This document shows positions 17,915-26,624 of a stretch of DNA of 64,000 nt, one piece after another (the first letter of the stretch is position 1; every line of letters begins with the position of its first letter). The notes beneath the pieces were generated by a model. It made no database searches. It saw only the letters and a list, made by a program, of their open reading frames with translations, and had not been told where the DNA came from. The stretch is from Epilithonimonas lactis. Its GTDB lineage: Bacteria; Bacteroidota; Bacteroidia; Flavobacteriales; Weeksellaceae. The DNA is taken from contig NZ_FOFI01000004.1 of NCBI RefSeq assembly GCF_900110605.1, positions 1 through 64,000 on the forward strand, written 5' to 3'. A program made the position numbers and the translations under genes.

Positions 17915-17987
17915 GAGGGTTCGATTCCCTCTCTCAATTTAGGTTTGAGATAGCTCAGTTGGTCAGAGCACTACGCTTTTAACGTAG
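17915..17987 (+). ncRNA. Permuted tRNA(Lys)-like module 2
   Basis: A perfect T-arm GAGGG-TTCGATT-CCCTC (17915-17931) is followed by an acceptor hairpin TCTCAA (17932-17937) / TTGAGA (17945-17950) with a 7-nt loop. Then come TA, a D-arm GCTC-AGTTGGTCA-GAGC (17953-17969), A26, and an anticodon arm CTACG-CTTTTAA-CGTAG (17971-17987) with UUU anticodon. Each arm has canonical length, but the 3' half precedes the 5' half and no CCA end is possible. A degenerate relative of its D/anticodon part occurs near 17633-17675. The rest of 17608-18400 has other hairpins (e.g. CAGAAAG/CTTTCTG, 17760-17793) but no protein gene. Confidence 0.65.
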
Positions 17988-18400
17988 GTTTTTGGAAATA
18001 GACTCAAAATCTGTATCCGACAGTCGAGTTTTTAAATGTTTTCTCATTAATAAAAACATTTACCAGAGGAAAGTTCTGAAGTTTTTTCGGTTGTTCAATC
18101 AACGATTTGAAGAAGCTTGCAAGAAAAGATGATTTTGGAAAGACGAAGTTTAGTTAGATGAACATTCGATTGTTGAATCTATATTTTTAAACTGAGATTT
18201 TAAAGTGAATAACTCTTTTTCTGCTTTTGCATTAATAAAGTTAACACCAAAAATCTAAGCGTTAGAAATCAAATTCATTATCAAAGTTTTGAAGCAAATG
18301 AAGTTTTTGTGAACCGCTTTTCTTCCGCCATTTTTTGGATGAGAGAATTTCAGAATTTCCTTTTTTAATACAAATTAATAACACTTAAAAATAAATAATT

Positions 18401-19498
18401 ATGATTAAAAATGTACAAATTAAAGCATACCAAGTCGGTTTGGTTTTTAAAAATCGAAACTTAACCGAGATTTTAAAAGAAGGTAACTACTGGATTTTCG
18501 GAAACAAATCTGTGGAGATTTTCGAGATGAAAACTCAGTTTAAAGCAGGAGAAGATTTTAATCTTTTGTTGAAAAATGAAAACTTGGCTTCAATGATTGA
18601 AGTAGTAGAAGTGAAAGACGGCGAAATCGTTTTAGTTTACGAAAACGGAATTTTCAAAGACGTTTTGAATGTCGGTCAATATGCTTTCTGGAAAGGAGTT
18701 GTGAACAGAGGATTTCAAAAAGTGGATTTGACGAAAGTGGAGATCACGGAGAATATTTCTAAAACAATTTTGGAAAATATCAAGTTGAAAACATTTGTCA
18801 GAAAGTTTGTCATCACCAATCAATACAAAGGTTTGTTGTTGATTGATGGTAAATTGAACCAAGTTTTGGATTCCGGAACTTACTACTTCTGGAACAATGA
18901 AACTTCTGTCGAAGTGAAAGCCATTGATACGAGAATGCAACAAATGGAAATTGCCGGACAAGAACTTTTGACGAAAGATAAAGCGATGTTGCGAATCAAT
19001 TTTTACGTGCGTTACCAAGTGGAAAACATCGTTAAAGCATTGATGAACAACAAGGAATACGACAAGCAATTGTACATTTTGATGCAGTTGGCGTTGCGTG
19101 AATTCGTTGGATCCTTGACTTTGGATGAGTTGTTGGTGAAGAAGGATTCTGTCGGCAAGGAAATTTTGGAAAATTTGGGTGCAAAAGCCGACGACTTAGG
19201 TCTGAAAGCTTCTGATGCGGGAATTCGAGATGTGATTTTGACTGGCGAAATGAAAGAAATCATGAATCAGGTTTTGATTGCTGAGAAAAAAGCGCAGGCC
19301 AACAGCATTATGCGTCGTGAAGAAACGGCTTCCACAAGAAGTTTGCTCAACACCGCAAAGTTGATGGAGGAAAACGATACGTTGTGGAAATTAAAAGAAA
19401 TGGAATATATGGAGAAAATTGCCGATAAAATCGGTGACATCACAGTTTCCGGAAACAGCAATATTGTGTCTCAGTTGAAGGAGATTTTTGCGAGATAA
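18401..19498 (+). CDS. Slipin/SPFH (band 7) family protein
   Basis: 365 aa. The SPFH domain is in the middle to C-terminal half (about 115-300, e.g. VKAIDTRMQQMEIAGQELLTKDKAMLRINFYVRYQV), followed by a helical tail (AEKKAQANSIMRREETASTRSLLNTA). No membrane anchor is visible; the N-terminal ~110 residues repeat a YQVGLVFKNRNL/NQYKGLLLIDGKL-type beta unit. This soluble slipin type often neighbours RtcB RNA-ligase genes in other bacteria; here no rtcB is in the window. The tRNA-like modules lie directly upstream and could be its 5' leader. Confidence 0.88.
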   Translation: MIKNVQIKAYQVGLVFKNRNLTEILKEGNYWIFGNKSVEIFEMKTQFKAGEDFNLLLKNENLASMIEVVEVKDGEIVLVYENGIFKDVLNVGQYAFWKGVVNRGFQKVDLTKVEITENISKTILENIKLKTFVRKFVITNQYKGLLLIDGKLNQVLDSGTYYFWNNETSVEVKAIDTRMQQMEIAGQELLTKDKAMLRINFYVRYQVENIVKALMNNKEYDKQLYILMQLALREFVGSLTLDELLVKKDSVGKEILENLGAKADDLGLKASDAGIRDVILTGEMKEIMNQVLIAEKKAQANSIMRREETASTRSLLNTAKLMEENDTLWKLKEMEYMEKIADKIGDITVSGNSNIVSQLKEIFAR

Positions 19499-19633
19499 AT
19501 TAAAGATTTGTAATTCATAAACACCGACTCTCCAGTGATAAAAGCTGTAGCAAATCACAGAGTGTTGGATTTGGAAATGAAGCGAAATAATCCAGCATGG
19601 ATCAACAATTGATTGTTTAATTATTGTACAAGA

Positions 19634-19662
19634 ATAAAGACCGTTTTTACGGTCTTTATTTA
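19634..19662 (+). terminator. Terminator after slipin gene
   Basis: AATAAAGACCGT is fully complementary to ACGGTCTTTATT across a four-T loop. The A and T flanks make it usable in both directions. Confidence 0.8.
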
Positions 19663-19756
19663 TTAAGGATCTTTGGGTCTGTTTTTGCTTAATTGATTCC
19701 AAGTCAAATTTTATGATGATCTGACACATACCAAGATTAATGCTTGAGGTAAAAAT

Positions 19757-20920
19757 ATGAAACAAATTCGCAATAAGACCACTACAACAAAATTATCAGA
19801 TCTGATCACTTCCTCACAACTTATAGTAGAGTCATCCCTTGTTGAAGCTACGAAAACCGATAATATAAAGGCTTTTCCTGAAAAAACTTTGGCAAAATTG
19901 AAAGTAGGCGGATTTTTGACAGCGAGCATCCCAGAAAAATATGGCGGCCGTAATCTAGGTCTAGTCCCAGGAACAAACCTTGCTTTGCTGATCATCTTGA
20001 AAAATATTGGTAAAGGGAATTTGGTGATGGGACGAGTGTTAGAGGGTCATATCAATGCACAGATACTCATCAATAGATTTGGTTCCGAAAAGCAGAAAAA
20101 ACTATTTGCACAAGATGCAATGGATGGTAAACTATTTGGCGTCTGGAACACCCAGGCGGCCGATGGAACCGTTCTCAAAAAAATCAAAAAAGATACTTAT
20201 CAATTGACTGGTTCGAAGATATTTGCCACAGGAACCAATTACGTCACGCGACCTATTGTCACTGCGGCAATGAAAGATGGTTCATGGCAGATGTGTGTAG
20301 TTCCAGTTGACCAGGCCGATGTAAAGAGTGATGCAAGCTGGTGGGAACCAATGGGAATGCGGTCCAGCAGAAGCTTTAAGATCACATTTTTGAAATCACA
20401 TATCGAAAAGGTCAATTTGTTGGGGTCAGGAGGAGATTACTATCAGCAACCTGAGTTCAGTGGTGGTGCCATAAGATTTGCAGCCGTGCAGTTGGGAGCT
20501 GCCGAGCAACTTTTAAATGAAACAAAAAAATATCTGGTAACTCTAAACAGAACCCAGGATGCTTTTCAAAAAATGCGAATAGGTCAAATGGCCATTGCTG
20601 TGGAATCAGGCAATCAATGGCTCAAAGGTGCGGCTTCAAAATTAGATGATTACATGGAAACGCCCACGAAGATCGAAGGCGAAAAACTTATCATTTTTGC
20701 CAATATGATGCGTACCGCAATCGAGCAAATCTGTACAGAGGTGATGTCGCTTTGTCAGAAATGTGTTGGAGCTCGTGGGCTTAATAAACCTTACCATTTT
20801 GAACGGATCATCAGGGATTTGAGCACCTATTTAAGACAGCCAGCTCCTGATGCGGTATTGGCAGATGTTGGAAGCTTTATTCTTAATTCCAATGCTTCTG
20901 CGAGTGAAACTTTGATTTAA
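19757..20920 (+). CDS. Acyl-CoA dehydrogenase-like protein
   Basis: 387 aa. N-terminal helices with GGFLTASIPEKYGG, a middle beta domain (GVWNTQAADG...YQLTGSKIFATGTNYV) and a C-terminal helical domain follow the acyl-CoA dehydrogenase fold, which uses FAD. It is somewhat divergent, and the usual catalytic Glu cannot be assigned with confidence. It heads a cassette with a PIG-L deacetylase, NodS-like methyltransferase and family 2 glycosyltransferase. The same four enzyme types are found together in other bacteria, so action on an acyl-sugar or glycolipid precursor is inferred. Confidence 0.85.
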   Translation: MKQIRNKTTTTKLSDLITSSQLIVESSLVEATKTDNIKAFPEKTLAKLKVGGFLTASIPEKYGGRNLGLVPGTNLALLIILKNIGKGNLVMGRVLEGHINAQILINRFGSEKQKKLFAQDAMDGKLFGVWNTQAADGTVLKKIKKDTYQLTGSKIFATGTNYVTRPIVTAAMKDGSWQMCVVPVDQADVKSDASWWEPMGMRSSRSFKITFLKSHIEKVNLLGSGGDYYQQPEFSGGAIRFAAVQLGAAEQLLNETKKYLVTLNRTQDAFQKMRIGQMAIAVESGNQWLKGAASKLDDYMETPTKIEGEKLIIFANMMRTAIEQICTEVMSLCQKCVGARGLNKPYHFERIIRDLSTYLRQPAPDAVLADVGSFILNSNASASETLI

Positions 20921-20938
20921 AATTAAAAAAAAAAAGAA

Positions 20939-21664
20939 ATGAATTCAATAAATTACGATAATATTCCGATGGCGCCAGAGCAATGCGTCACTGGATTTGG
21001 AACAACCTTGATTGTTGCCCCACACGCGGATGATGAAAGTTTGGGATGCGGTGGTGTCATTTCGCTCCTGCGCAAATATGGACAGCCTGTCTATATTTTA
21101 TTGCTAAGCGACGGTACCTTGTCCCATCCAAGCAGCAAAGAATATCCTGCCGAAAGGCTGATGGACCTTCGCGAAAAAGAACTTGTTGAAGCATCTGCGG
21201 TCCTTGGTGTTGCGGAAGAAAATATCATTTTCTGTAGATTTCCGGACAGAAATGTTCCTAAGGAAGGTGATGAAAAATTTGAGGTTTCGGTGAAGGTCAT
21301 TTCGAAAATGTTAGGTATCATCAAGCCTCAAAGTATTTTTGTCCCTTGGCGAAGAGACCCGCATCCAGACCATCAGGCAGCTTTTCAATTGTTGGATTCC
21401 GCTGAAACGGTCAATGCTAAAATATATGAGTATCCAATATGGCTTGAAGAATTAGGGAAAGAAGGCGATGGACCTCTTCCAGAAGAATCAATGCCTTTCC
21501 GATTGAATATCGACAGTGTGCTTGCGCAAAAGCAGGAAGCGATCTCAAAACACCGATCGCAGATCACAGACCTTATCAACGATGACCCTGAAGGCTTTCG
21601 ATTATCAAAGCAGATGCTTGATCGATTCAATGTACCTTATGAAACTTTTTATATTTCAAAATAA
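20939..21664 (+). CDS. PIG-L family deacetylase
   Basis: 241 aa. The zinc-binding motif is PHADDESLGCGG (family PHPDDE), with the second His in RRDPHPDHQAAFQL. PIG-L/LmbE enzymes remove N-acetyl groups from GlcNAc-containing small molecules. It overlaps the methyltransferase start by one base (TAATG), so the two are translationally coupled. An N-deacetylated amino sugar methylated by the next enzyme is a plausible sequence of reactions. Confidence 0.9.
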   Translation: MNSINYDNIPMAPEQCVTGFGTTLIVAPHADDESLGCGGVISLLRKYGQPVYILLLSDGTLSHPSSKEYPAERLMDLREKELVEASAVLGVAEENIIFCRFPDRNVPKEGDEKFEVSVKVISKMLGIIKPQSIFVPWRRDPHPDHQAAFQLLDSAETVNAKIYEYPIWLEELGKEGDGPLPEESMPFRLNIDSVLAQKQEAISKHRSQITDLINDDPEGFRLSKQMLDRFNVPYETFYISK

Positions 21665-22245
21665 TGGAAAAGAAACAATCCTTAAGCTCCGAATATTTCA
21701 AAGATGTGTATGATGCCAATGAAGATCCTTGGAATTTTGAAACCAGTGAATATGAGGCCGCAAAATATGCAGCCACGATTGCAGCGCTTCCAAAAGAAAT
21801 TTATGATAATGTTTTGGAGATTGGTTGTTCCATCGGTGTTCTCACTAAGCTTCTGGCGCAGAAAAGCAAACTTCTTCTAGCGACTGATATTTCCGAAAAA
21901 GCTTTAGGTCTTGCGGCTGAACGCTGTAATGATTTAAAAAATGTGTCGTTTAAAAAGCTTAATTTTCAGAAAGAACTTCCAGATGACCACTATGACCTTA
22001 TAATGGTGTCCGAGGTCGCCTACTATCTTTCACCAGATGATTGGGAAGTCGTTTCAGAAAAATTATATGACATACTGGATTCCAATGGACAAATCGTATT
22101 GGTCCACTGGCTACCAGAAGTCCATGATTATCCACAGACTGGTGACGAAGTGCATCAGCGTTTTGAAAGATCAGTGGAAGGTAAGATGAAAAATATCTTT
22201 AGCAGTAGGGCAGAGAGTTACAGGATCGATGTTTGGGAAAGATAG
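21664..22245 (+). CDS. NodS-like SAM-dependent methyltransferase
   Basis: 193 aa. It begins with a YFKDVYDANEDPWNFETSEYE segment typical of NodS-like proteins and has SAM motif I VLEIGCSIGVLT. NodS N-methylates deacetylated chitooligosaccharides; coupling to a PIG-L deacetylase here fits an amino-sugar substrate. Its last 28 bases overlap the convergent glycosyltransferase gene. Confidence 0.88.
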   Translation: MEKKQSLSSEYFKDVYDANEDPWNFETSEYEAAKYAATIAALPKEIYDNVLEIGCSIGVLTKLLAQKSKLLLATDISEKALGLAAERCNDLKNVSFKKLNFQKELPDDHYDLIMVSEVAYYLSPDDWEVVSEKLYDILDSNGQIVLVHWLPEVHDYPQTGDEVHQRFERSVEGKMKNIFSSRAESYRIDVWER

Positions 22246-23405
22246 TGATCTGAATATTCCTGAACTTTCATTTGGAGATTGGCAATAGCTTTGTCAATCG
22301 TTTGAGCAGAAAATTTATCTGCTTGAATTAAACATTTTTTATTGACCAGTTCTTCATACCATTGACCAAAGTAAGATGATCTTAAAAATGATTTATAGAT
22401 GGTTCGGTCAAAAAAAGCAGGTAATAGAATTCCCCTTATTTCTCGATTAAAATTTGCCTCGTTGATATCATTCTTCATTTTCCATAGTTTCATCAGGCTC
22501 TTTTTTTGAGTGAGGCGCATTGTGATCGCATCGCAAGATTCAACCAAATAATCGTCAACACTTTCACCAAGATCTTTCCAAATGCCCAATTGGTATGATA
22601 GTCCAACCTTGGTTCGGCCTACACATCTTGCAGAAGTGTGAACGGTCACATTGCAACTATGACGGACCTTTGCATCAATCGTCTTTAATCTTTCGAAAAA
22701 AGCACAATCCTCTAACTGTTCTACAATAGGAACACCTCCAGATCTCTGATAACAATCCGTAGTGATGGCGAAACTGCCATTGAAATGTTGGTGGTGCCTT
22801 GGTACTGGGTCAAAATTGCAATTCGAGATCTTCGCTTCCAATTCGGCGATCAATAAATGATATTTTTCATCCTTCAAATGATGTAAACGGATTGACTCGT
22901 CCATACTTTCAAATTCATCATCATGGAGTAGTATTCTTCCACCCACTGCGTCAGCTCCCTTTTCAATTTCCAAACTCGTCTGGTGTAACCAATCTGGTGC
23001 AACAGAGGTGTCGCCGTCCGTGGTCATAATGATTCCGCCACCATTTTTAATAAGCCGTCCATACGCACACTCCATTAATTTTCTCCTGACATATCCAATG
23101 TTTGCCTGCGCTTTGATCAATGTTCTTTCTTCCAAATAGACATTTAAATCGGGATTATCCAACTGGAACTTTTTGATGAGTTGTCCAGAATTATCAGAAC
23201 AATTGTTAGCAAATACCAAAATCTCGAATAGGTTACGATCGATAGCTTCTCCGTAGATATCGACCTGATCCGCAAAAGAGGAAAGGGTCTTTAAGATATA
23301 TTCTTCTTCATCCTTTACAGGAATGATGATACTGAAGCGTATGCTTGGTAATATTTCGTACTGAGAAAAAAAAGGGGTCTGCGAATTTTCTACTGGCTCT
23401 GTCAT
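22218..23405 (-). CDS. Family 2 glycosyltransferase
   Basis: 395 aa. A GT-A start FSIIIPVKDEEEYILKTLSSF, a DGD metal motif at MTTDGDTSVAPDW and a GGVP acceptor region are visible. It is cytoplasmic with no TM segments. It is convergent with the methyltransferase and overlaps it by 28 bp, and completes the acyl-CoA dehydrogenase/PIG-L/NodS/GT2 set. The product is unknown. 23406-23748 holds no recognised feature apart from its promoter side. Confidence 0.87.
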   Translation of the reverse strand: MTEPVENSQTPFFSQYEILPSIRFSIIIPVKDEEEYILKTLSSFADQVDIYGEAIDRNLFEILVFANNCSDNSGQLIKKFQLDNPDLNVYLEERTLIKAQANIGYVRRKLMECAYGRLIKNGGGIIMTTDGDTSVAPDWLHQTSLEIEKGADAVGGRILLHDDEFESMDESIRLHHLKDEKYHLLIAELEAKISNCNFDPVPRHHQHFNGSFAITTDCYQRSGGVPIVEQLEDCAFFERLKTIDAKVRHSCNVTVHTSARCVGRTKVGLSYQLGIWKDLGESVDDYLVESCDAITMRLTQKKSLMKLWKMKNDINEANFNREIRGILLPAFFDRTIYKSFLRSSYFGQWYEELVNKKCLIQADKFSAQTIDKAIANLQMKVQEYSDHYLSQTSIL

Positions 23406-23748
23406 TAACTAAAATTTTAAAGTATGCACATTTTTTAATTAAAACTTAAATTTTAGAAGTTGAATGTATGAAGTGGTTAGATATACAAAAAAGTCTATTT
23501 GAGACTTTAAATTTAAGATATCAGGTGATTTGCAATTCTAATACCAATCATTTCAAAAAGTTAAGATATGGATGAGCGCATTAAACAATCAATTATGATT
23601 TTTTTATAAACTTTATTCCCTAATTTTCAGTACATTTAAAAAGTTTCAAGGTTAGATTGGGTCAGAATGACATCTGGACGCACTGGAGTAATGTCAGTAA
23701 ATTCAATTGTTAAAGCGACCTATTGGACTATTTAAAAAATAAAGAGAT

Positions 23749-24162
23749 ATGATGAACATCAAGGTCAGACGTGAAAAGATGAATGCCGTTTTTATGAAAC
23801 ACCATTTGAAAGGATTGCCTTTCGATGCGGTGATCCATCATTTCAGCGAAAAAGATGAAAACGAACATGTTCACGACCATCCTTTCAGTTTTACGACACA
23901 CATTTTGAAGGGTAGTTATGTTGAAAGGATTTACGAGGTTTTTGAGGACGGCACCTACAGATCATCAGAACATCACCGGAAAGAAGGCACCTCGCATTTT
24001 GTGCCTGCTCATACAATACACGAGATCATAGAACTTCCCGAAGGCGAATGTTTCACTCTGATAAGACCAGGTGAATGGGAGAAAGAAACTTTCTTTTACA
24101 GATTCGAAGATGGTAAAGCTTACAGAAGGAAATGGAACCAGCGTAAGTTCAGAGAAATATAG
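23749..24162 (+). CDS. Small cupin-fold protein
   Basis: 137 aa; two consecutive ATGs make 23749 or 23752 the start. A histidine cluster EHVHDHPFSFTTHILKGSYVE and a later His in HFVPAHTIHEI fit the two metal-binding motifs of a single-domain cupin. No specific enzyme can be named. It stands alone between the glycosyltransferase and the convergent YetF gene. Confidence 0.7.
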   Translation: MMNIKVRREKMNAVFMKHHLKGLPFDAVIHHFSEKDENEHVHDHPFSFTTHILKGSYVERIYEVFEDGTYRSSEHHRKEGTSHFVPAHTIHEIIELPEGECFTLIRPGEWEKETFFYRFEDGKAYRRKWNQRKFREI

Positions 24163-24239
24163 ACACTTGATATGGGATTATATAGCATACTTGAACCGAG
24201 GAATATTAAAAAATTGTGGATGGTTTTCGAATCATTGAT

Positions 24240-24944
24240 TTACGTTATTCTCAAGGAATTAATTGCGATTACCCATTCTTTTTTTCCGCAACGGGAACAG
24301 TCGTGGTCACCAGGTTCAAGTTTCTCCGCATGACCGCAATATCCACATGCATAAATGTTGGAGGTGTCAATCTTAAAGTGTTTGTCGTTATATGATTTTG
24401 GAAGTATAGGCAGTCCATACCTCACGTCTTGGTCCTCATAATAATAGAAGCTAATGTTGCCTGTGGTCTCCAGGATAGCGGTCTTCACCTGTCCGACATG
24501 TTCTATCGATTCCTGTCTCATCTCCGAAAAGAACTCATCCTTTGCGAATGTATGGTCTTTCCTTATTCCCAACACAAACTCTCCATCTTCTATGACATAG
24601 ATAGGTTCTCCTTCGATAATGTTTTCAAACCTTTCACTCTTCATCGCAAAATAGGTGATGGCCCGATACAGTGCGATGATTGAAGTGAATACGATGACGG
24701 ATGGAAGGATCGGGGTTTCCTTGCTAAACATCGGGTCTCCTGCTGCAGAACCGAGTGCAATGATGATGGCGACCTCGAACAGTGACAATTGTCGCACGCC
24801 TTTCTTTCCAGATAACCTTAAAATCAGCAATACCAAACTGAACATGATAAGTGTCCGTACCACTATCTCCAGCGCAAAGCTGAAATCTAGGTCACCAACG
24901 AAAATTTTGCTCCAATCCTGGTCCATGTTTATTTTTTTTATCAA
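24240..24944 (-). CDS. YetF/DUF421 membrane protein with zinc ribbon
   Basis: 234 aa. Three N-terminal TM helices (RTLIMFSLVLLILRLSGKKGVRQLSLFE is the DUF421 signature) are followed by two soluble YetF-type domains. Unusually, a CGYC...CSRCG zinc ribbon closes the protein near residues 197-222. The role is unknown; homologues are linked to sporulation or envelope functions in Bacillus but are widespread. The start could also be the inner Met seven codons on (MDQDW). Confidence 0.85.
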   Translation of the reverse strand: MIKKINMDQDWSKIFVGDLDFSFALEIVVRTLIMFSLVLLILRLSGKKGVRQLSLFEVAIIIALGSAAGDPMFSKETPILPSVIVFTSIIALYRAITYFAMKSERFENIIEGEPIYVIEDGEFVLGIRKDHTFAKDEFFSEMRQESIEHVGQVKTAILETTGNISFYYYEDQDVRYGLPILPKSYNDKHFKIDTSNIYACGYCGHAEKLEPGDHDCSRCGKKEWVIAINSLRIT

Positions 24945-25304
24945 TAATTGACTGTAATTGCAAATTTCCCGCCATTACCATTCGTAAAACAGCACGCCTT
25001 CTCATAAGGTCAAAACATCCGGACGAGAAAAAATGCGCAGATTTAGACTTTATTCCACTAGATATTTTCCTAAGAGGTCAGTGAAAGTTTTCCATAAATT
25101 TTTACATCTAAAGCCGATTTTCCATTTATTTTAAAATGAGAAAAAAAAACTAAAATAATGTACTTTCTCGAAGTAATATTTTTTTGTTGAAAATAAATAT
25201 TTTCTCGTATTGTAGCTTGTTCAAGTACTATTTTTCTTGTTGAATAACTCTATTTTTTGAGGTAAAAGGCCATCACAAAGTCCTCGGAACATATGAATAT
25301 TTAA

Positions 25305-25560
25305 AAGAATAATCTCTCCGGTCCGATAATTTTAGCAGGAGAGAAAGTAAAATACATTCATATTACGGAATCTCACCGAGGAATGTTAGGCGAAGGAACA
25401 GTCAATTGGGCAGAACTTTTCAAAGCTTTGAACGAAATAGATTTTGAGCGGAACTTGGTTTAGGATAACTTTTCATCCTCGGTTCCGGGAATACAGCAGT
25501 GGTTTTTCTCTGGCAGAGATTGCATTATGATGCAGATGAATTAGCTATACATGTTTAAAT
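25305..25560 (+). pseudogene. Remnant of sugar phosphate isomerase/epimerase
   Basis: Within a ~950-bp stretch without genes (24945-25894), frame 25305-25463 encodes VKYIHITESHRGMLGEG and VNWAELFKALNEIDF, the C-terminal core of D-tagatose 3-epimerase-type TIM barrels. After a stop the similarity continues in other frames (SSSVPGI; DADELAIHV) to about 25560. Two or more frameshifts and loss of the 5' two thirds show a dead gene. Nothing else is recognised in the gap. Confidence 0.6.
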
Positions 25561-25864
25561 TTCCTAAAACTCCACTTGTAGTAACAGAAGTGAATTTTCT
25601 GCTAATCTTAATACCAATAATTCTTTAAAGAATCAGTAACGCTATCAAAATTTTTGGTGTTAGCAATTAGGAAAAAAGAAGGAAATCTATCGTCTTTTCC
25701 AAATAGTTTTTTTTGCTAATGACGAAAATATTCTTCTCTTTATAAAACTACTACCTAATAATGAAATAAGTACAAGTGATTTTAATATTCTTAAAATCAA
25801 TAAATTATAACAAAATAGTATAAGGATGATATATCCTTTTTTTTAGTTTTTGTAAGTTTTGGAA

Positions 25865-25872
25865 TAAATTTG
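25865..25872 (+). promoter_or_regulatory. -7 promoter element TAAATTTG
   Basis: A perfect TAnnTTTG match 22 bases before the ATG of the secreted protein at 25895. A poly-T stretch precedes it. Confidence 0.5.
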
Positions 25873-25894
25873 TAAGCTTATTCTGGAGCCAAAT

Positions 25895-26515
25895 ATGAAA
25901 ACTAATAACGGATATACTGAGAACAGATTCTCAAAATCTTTATCTATCTGGATAAAGGTTTTTGGTGTTTTCTTTTTATGCTTATTTAATTTCACGAATG
26001 CTCAGGATGTTTCTGATGAAAATTCTATTCAGGAATTTCATAACAATGAAAGTACTGCGGATAACGAGATTGAGGATTTTGGAAAAAGCAAAATCTATGT
26101 TACCGCTGGCACATCAATTTTAGGGTCTTCAGATGATGATTTCGAGATTGTAAAAATCAAAGATTCTAAGAAATCCTACGTTACCAAAAAAAATCCCACT
26201 AAAAAACTCATCTTTAAAAAGTTAGAAGAAGAGGCTGTAAAGCAATATGTGTCTCAGATCCTTCCAATAGAAGAAGGCCTGTTTGCGACTGGATTGGAAA
26301 ATGATCATTTTTTTTCTATTAAGAAACAGTATTATTCTGCTGTTGCTCAAACACAAAATCCAACTCTGAAGCATTTTATCAGAACTGGTTTTTCCTATTT
26401 TCATATTGTTGCTCTAGATGCAACTCAGGCAAAAACGCCTAATGCTCTTGTCCACTTCTGTGGAGAGATCGATGCAGATTCTTATTCTGTGAGGCCACCT
26501 CCGGCATTATTATAA
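25895..26515 (+). CDS. Secreted hypothetical protein
   Basis: 206 aa with a long N-region and signal sequence ending near TNAQ (residue 37). The mature part is acidic and ends in SVRPPPALL. No domain is recognised. It is followed in the same direction by two more exported proteins (26625, 29162), so a surface-related set is likely. Function unknown. Confidence 0.7.
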   Translation: MKTNNGYTENRFSKSLSIWIKVFGVFFLCLFNFTNAQDVSDENSIQEFHNNESTADNEIEDFGKSKIYVTAGTSILGSSDDDFEIVKIKDSKKSYVTKKNPTKKLIFKKLEEEAVKQYVSQILPIEEGLFATGLENDHFFSIKKQYYSAVAQTQNPTLKHFIRTGFSYFHIVALDATQAKTPNALVHFCGEIDADSYSVRPPPALL

Positions 26516-26624
26516 AAATTTTTTTTTTCTGAAAACATTGTCCTCTGCTTCTTTTTAGCAGGGAAACAGAATGTATCCAAAAACTAGACTTACCTCTCAA
26601 TATTAACTTAAAAACATAAAATAA

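Noticed and set aside
17944-17990. A standard tRNA-Lys gene (anticodon UUU)
   Set aside because: The 5' half is followed by TTTTTGG, not a T-arm, and no 3' acceptor lies downstream. The pairing T-arm and acceptor strand lie upstream, so it is a permuted tRNA-like module.
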